Below, in pieces: positions 59,035 through 64,000 of a DNA stretch of 64,000 bases; position 1 is the first letter of the stretch, and every line of letters starts with the position of its first letter. The notes under the pieces are model-generated. The model searched no databases and was not told the origin of the DNA. It saw nothing but the letters and a program-made list of their open reading frames with translations. Source of the DNA: Lepidonotus clava (Eukaryota > Annelida > Polychaeta > Phyllodocida > Polynoidae). Location: positions 1,123,501 to 1,187,500 of the forward strand of contig OW387149.1 of NCBI GenBank assembly GCA_936440205.1, written 5' to 3'. A program made the position numbers and the translations under genes.

Positions 59035-59594
59035 TTAAGCCCCATGCCCACTAAGTGATCTGACCATTGACAGGCAACTGGAAGAATCACCAGTAAAGTC
59101 GCTGGGCAACTGTAACATCTAGCAAGTTTGATATTTTCCCAGCAATCCCGTCGCCCAGAACACACACCATTCCCGCAGGGAAGTGGCTAGTTTGTGCAGT
59201 TGCCTGTCACTGCTCCCCACGGGGGAACCGGGGTGGAGTTTCTGCTCCTGGGAAGAATATAGGCACCCAGTAGCCCCTGCTGATTGTTAGAGGCAAAGAT
59301 AGGGGGGACCCAGCACTGTCCAAGTGGTTCTTTGGGTTCAATACCCGGTTGGTGTCTGGGTTTAGTAAGGGATGAGGTACAACAAAAATGATTTTCAGGT
59401 TTTGATTCCCTGCTGTTTGCCTGCCCTGTCACCTTCATCCCATAGATTCCATCACAAAATCCATCCCAACTTGCTTTCACCATGAAAATGACCCTGACTG
59501 TTGGTATGACGTAAAACACCCAACACTCACTCACTCGCCCAGTTTGTGCCGTCGCCCGTCACTGCTGAAGTCGCTTAGTGGGTATGGCCCTTTA
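59035..59594. mobile_element. MITE, TACCCACT family, copy 4, split by a SINE
   Basis: The left end TAAGCCCCATGCCCACTAAG and right end CTTAGTGGGTATGGCCCTTTA are inverted. Between them a complete SINE D (59215-59540) has inserted, so the MITE is older than the SINE. Confidence 0.85.
59189..59566 (+). mobile_element. SINE family D, copy 4, with 26-bp target duplication
   Basis: The body is 59215-59540. The flanks 59189-59214 and 59541-59566 (both AGTTTGTGC...GTCACTGCT) match over 26 bp with three differences. The CTCA tail is short. Confidence 0.9.
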
Positions 59595-61260
59595 CAGTGA
59601 AAATGCCATCAGTTAGCATTTGATGCTAACTCTGATTTCCAACAATTGTTATTGGAGAACCCTAAAGGAACGGGAACAACAGAATGCAGATTAAGATGTT
59701 AAGAAGGAAAGGAATTTGAAGAAGCTTGAATTAGACTTCCAAGCTTTCATCTTTAATGCAAGAATGATGTAGCATTCAGAAACGAAAAGGAAAATCCCTA
59801 GAGGAATTGAATGGAACAATATCTCTCAAAGTAAAGCAGTTATTTGATAAAGGAACGATTCAAAGATACTGAAAGTACTTTTTTGTCCTAAGTGATTCCC
59901 ATCTTTATTTGACAATAGCCTTTTCACTTAGGGCTAAATTCTGTGTTTTTTCCCCATAGATTTAATTTGCCATCAGGACCTCACCATGCGAGTGTTCTGG
60001 AATGCCTAGATTGATAGTTATTACCAGAATTTCCCATTAAACAATTCAAAATGACCCAGTAACTCGTGGATTATTTATAACTGGGTGGATGTGGCTCAGG
60101 TTATCAGTTGCTCTCCTGCCATTGGGTATAAATTGCATTTGATTCGCTTTTTAGGTGGGCTGAAAATCAAATGGCATTTCTAGTGCTCCTCATAGAAATG
60201 CCAAGGACATAAGTACTGTGTGCAGGGACAGCCCAGAAAGGAAATTGGGTAATAATGTTCTATTTCGTCATCAGGGCTTATGCTTTAAAAAAAACATTTT
60301 ACATTTATATATATCCTTATGAAATTGACATATAATGAATCAGACTGTTCCCTCAATTGAACTCCTATCCCAGTATATCCGCCATACATAGAATAATCCC
60401 CATCCTAAATGCCCCTTAAAGGGCGATGTTCAAGAAGCCGAAAGCCCGACCCACAGTTAGCCGGATACACTTTGTGCCTGCAGCTGAGAGATAAGAGCTC
60501 TCCTCAAAAGAAGGCAGAATAGACTGACTATATCCGCTTCTGGCTGTGTAAGTTTTTTTCATTCTTCGGATAAATAAAATCAGTGCGAACAAGCATGAAT
60601 GCTGATAGCAAGACGGAAATGTTGTTTAAGGATGAGACTATCCAAGTCAGCAATAGGCAGTTATTTGATAAAAGAAAAGCGCATGTTTTTTTGCGCTCCC
60701 CTAATCAGAATGGATAGAATATGGTAATATGAAAATGGCCTTTTTATTTGTTTTCAATCTGAGCATTGTGTAGAAATAGGAAATTCCAAAAAAGGATACA
60801 TTTAATTTGAACTTTTGACTGTTATCAACAAAAATTCCACTTTGGACGAAGTTTGCTCATTTAATATGAAAGAACTGTTACAACACATTACGCCGGCTGA
60901 CAAGACTGTCGCTTTTGCATTCACGAATTGGCACCATCAAAGGAAAGAAAATGTTATTTGTGAGCATAAATCTTTCCCATTGTTATCAAAATTCTACACA
61001 GGATCCTTGTTTAAACCACAGTTTCTTCCTCCTGTTGTTAGACTTAAGTCTGTTAGTAAGCCTAACGACGCGAGGGTTGATAATGTGTTTTTCACTTTTG
61101 GAATTTAATCTGACGACCTTATTGGTCACATTATGAATTTGGCGCCAATTTAAGAGAGTTACAACATATCTAATAGCGACATTGTCGGTGATGAGAATGT
61201 GGCTTTATGCACAGAATCTGTATTTGTTATAAACACACATTGAACCCACATTCATGGGCC

Positions 61261-61500
61261 TAAAGTTATACTCACTAGGCTATTTTGCCTAAGCCAACAG
61301 ACCAGTGCTAGAATTGGCTGATTCTACCAGAATGATTAGCCGATCATATAATTAGCCAAACATGAACATTTCAATATGCCGAAACGATTGGTCTTTTGAT
61401 TTGTTGTAAACATCAGCTGGTTATTCTGGTATAATCAGTCAATTTTAGTGCTGATTGGTTGGCTAATTAGGTCAAAATTACATAGTGGGTATAGAGCTTA
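61261..61500. mobile_element. MITE, TACCCACT family, copy 5
   Basis: The ends are TAAAGTTATACTCACTAGGC and CATAGTGGGTATAGAGCTTA. Internal ATTGGCTGATTCTACCAGAA words are close to copy 1. Confidence 0.7.
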
Positions 61501-61614
61501 AATCACCAAATCCATAGTGAAAACCCAAAGCCCCGTCTCTGATACTTCTACAATATTGACCACCCATTCATAGTATAAAACATACAGAATATACCCTAGG
61601 GGTCAACCCATTAT

Positions 61615-61920
61615 TGCTCAGTCCCCTAGACTGTAGTTACGTCCAAGTCCTCTAGGTACTCAAACTAGGACTGTTAACCCACAACCATTTTAGGTGGGAA
61701 TTCCATCCTGCATCCCAGCATGCTATGGGGCCGCTGGTTTATGGCAGGTAGGACCATAAACCAGTCAGTATCTCAACAACCATCAAAGGGATCTCTCATG
61801 CCATTTATAAAGGGCAAATAAAATAATTCCCTACAGATTTTAGGTGGTCACTAGTAGCCATGGACTGTTGTGGGTGTACAGACCTATTATGAAAGAGGTA
61901 TCTAGGTCATGAAAGGACTA
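61615..61920. repeat. Family E repeat, copy 5
   Basis: Same orientation as copy 1: GTGGGAATTCCATCCTGC, TTTATGGCAGGTAGGACCAT and GTGGGTGTACAGACCTATTA. Confidence 0.75.
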
Positions 61921-61959
61921 TCATTCCCCCTATTAAGACTCACCCTACTTTAGGTCCAC

Positions 61960-62150
61960 TCTGTCCAGCAGTGAAGGCGACACCTGGCGGCTATTGGGCA
62001 TTCTCATGGGAGCGCCCCCTCATCCAATTGCCTTTGGTGTAGGCGAGCGAGCCGTGGCAGAATGGCTGGTGAGGCGTCGTGCCTACAGTGAAGAGGTCAG
62101 TGGCGGCAGGGAGGAGGCTTTCGGTGTATTGAGATGAGTAGGTCCACTTT
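61960..62150 (+). other. GC-richer segment, open in one frame, unassigned
   Basis: After CTTTAG at 61961 a frame stays open to about 62148. It includes TWRLLGILMGAPPHPIAFGV. GTGGCAGAATGGCTGGTG inside it also resembles a tRNA A-box. Neither reading is strong. Confidence 0.2.
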
Positions 62151-62699
62151 ACATAGGCTAACCCTCTGATTGCAGATGCTGTGCAAGTATAAAACCTAAG
62201 ACTCGCCTTGCCATGCTAAAATAACCAAGCAATATTTTCTGCCTAAAAATATTCAGGGCTTGACAAATCAGATTTCCAGTGGCCCGAAGCCACTAGAAAA
62301 TGTTACTTGGCAACTAAATTGAGGGCCTTTGTAGTCCATCGGTGGACTAGAATATATTGGAGGATGTTTTGGAATAAACCTCAGTTCTTGAGCTGGGCAA
62401 CCATATCTGAAAATGATTTGGCAAGCCCTGATATGAATGCTTGTTTTCATGGTTTTGTTTTTATGAGTCTTTTTAATGAACAGCTAAAAAGACAGAAATT
62501 CCTTGGAGTCTTTCGCCTTTTTCAGTATGAAAAACAACAGCATATTTCTGATGCTTAAAGATACGTCCAAGCACAGTTCTCATTTTTTCAAGAGTATGTA
62601 TTAGACATAAAAAACATACTTACTATCTTCAAAAGCCTTCTCATCTACAAATATGAGATGCATAAAAGAAACTCATTTGCATATAATTATGATCCTGTG

Positions 62700-63035
62700 T
62701 GGAGTGATACCTCTTAGAATATCTTATATATCTGGTAATCAGCTAGATACAGAGTGATACATCTTAGACCATCTACTATCCCTTGTAATCAGCTCGATAC
62801 AAAGTGATACATCTTAAAAAGTCTACTATCTCTGGTAATCAGTTAGACACAGAGTGATACATCTTAGAATGTCTACTATCTCTGGTAATCAGTTAGACAC
62901 AGAGTGATACATCTTAGAATGTCTACTATCTCTGGTAATCAGTTAGACACAGAGTGATACATCTTAGAATGTCTATTATCTCTGGTAATCAGCTAGACAC
63001 AGAGTGATACGTATTAGAATGTCTAGTATCATTTT
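62700..63035. repeat. 50-bp tandem repeat, 7 copies
   Basis: AGTGATAC recurs at 50-bp steps from about 62703 to 63003, with CTATCTCTGGTAATCAGNTAG between. One more diverged copy lies at about 63120. The flank GATCCTGTGTGGAGTGATAC is itself duplicated around 63110. Confidence 0.92.
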
Positions 63036-63275
63036 CGCAAGCTGAATGTATTCGATTCAACAATAAACCTTCATGTCTCTGGATATAGGATATATAAAAG
63101 AAACACTTTGATCCTGTGCGGAGTGATATATCTTAATGTGTAATATCCCTGGTAATCAGCTAAGTGGTGTGTAGGCCACTCTGGCCATAATGTATTGGTA
63201 CGAGGAGAAACTGTGAGAGTGAGATCACACTTTCTGTGATACAAAATATTAAAGTGGCTGTCTCGTCTGTGAGTT

Positions 63276-63607
63276 GCTAGCAGGGTACCAACCACACAGG
63301 GAAAACAGGGAAAACAGGGAAAATGGCAAAAAAAATTCCCTGACAGGGAAAACACAGGGAATTTGCAAATTTTGCCAAAACACAGGGAAAACACAGGGAA
63401 TTTCATTTGGCCAGGTTCTGAAATTCCTGATTCTAAAGATATTAGGGATTCGACTTTTTGTGTTGGGTTGTCCAAATTTTTTCTACACCCAGAGACTTTT
63501 AAATTTGATCAACTTGCTTGATATGACACAGGGAAAATTTGCCGTGGGACAGGGAAATCTCAGGGAAAACACAGGGAATTTGAAAACGGAACTTCAGTTG
63601 GTACCCT
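63276..63607. mobile_element. CAGGGAA-type MITE, copy 2
   Basis: It starts GGTACCAACCACACAGGG and ends CAGTTGGTACC, a short inverted pair. The interior is rich in ACAGGGAAAA words. It is inverted relative to 9219-9494. Confidence 0.65.
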
Positions 63608-64000
63608 GTGCTAGGCTTACATATGCCGACGTAAGCCCAATGGCTCATTGACAAGCAATGTTTTGCACTGATGGAACATATTCTGGCGACGTTATTGGGC
63701 ACATTGCCATACGGGTGTTACAACGTATCAAAATACGCCAGCCCCTTGGACAAGAACGCGGCTTTAAGCCTGTGTATCACAGGTTGATACGGATGCTACT
63801 GATTTTGTATTTGTTTGATTTTTTTGTTGGAACTTTTGTATGGAACTATACAACTTATATACCCTTTGAAATAGAATTATAAAACCTTTCTAATAATGTA
63901 TAACATCTCTATACCTCACCGTTATCTCCCCTGTTGATTTTCTAAATCGGCAGCTAAATCGGCATGTGGAACTTAGGGTTTATAGGTCTAATGTTTCTTT

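Larger units (their letters stand above)
24644..64000 (+). other. Repeat-filled region, probably NSF intron 2
   Basis: No NSF exon or other convincing coding exon was recognised in 39 kb. Sub-features are listed separately. Stretches in which nothing was recognised include 24650-25220, 27810-28740, 29810-30680, 31970-32770, 35260-37450, 38580-39170, 39270-40780, 41120-42320, 42380-43560, 45730-46800, 48000-48845, 49390-51440, 53010-53680, 53890-55300, 57900-59030 and 59600-61260. Confidence 0.5.

Noticed and set aside
24644-64000. LINE, LTR or virus-like coding element
   Set aside because: No frame resembling reverse transcriptase, integrase, capsid or transposase was seen. All mobile sequences recognised are non-autonomous.

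Overview
The window is nuclear DNA of an animal, most likely a marine invertebrate. The evidence is GT-AG introns, AT-rich introns around GC-richer exons, three recognisable animal genes, and a very high load of short interspersed repeats (tRNA-headed SINEs and terminal-inverted-repeat MITEs). I cannot name the species. No rRNA, CRISPR array or virus-like element was seen, and no autonomous transposon protein was found.

Layout. (1) 1-5082, plus strand: a 120-bp tandem repeat (about 190-1000), then the last six exons of a MAGUK gene closest to MPP3/MPP7, giving the guanylate-kinase-like domain and C-terminus. (2) 5083-10270: its 3' flank, a MITE in the probable 3' UTR, and other repeats. (3) 10271-19242, minus strand: a complete 15-coding-exon Beclin 1 gene (BECN1/Atg6, 445 residues), convergent with the MAGUK gene. 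(4) 19243-22423: promoter side of BECN1 and a divergent intergenic region. (5) 22424-24643, plus strand: the first two coding exons of NSF. (6) 24644-64000: no further exon recognised. This is either a very large NSF intron or mostly intron, and it is filled with SINEs, MITEs and tandem repeats.

Most notable features. In three places the 3' end of a coding exon, with or without its 5' splice site, has been copied in tandem into the intron just downstream. In BECN1 the exon ending at 13701 is followed by ten further 78-bp copies, each with a GT donor in the same phase and with the frame open throughout. In the MAGUK gene a 138-bp copy keeps a donor and differs from the original by six silent changes and one Leu/Met change. 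A second BECN1 exon has one decayed copy. The 78- and 138-bp units are multiples of three, so alternative donor use could insert 26-residue or 46-residue units without a frameshift. Whether that happens needs transcript data.

The three genes work in separate processes: cell-polarity scaffold, autophagy initiation with VPS34, and SNARE disassembly. As I recall, their human relatives MPP3/MPP2, BECN1 and NSF all lie in 17q21.31, so this looks like an old linkage group.
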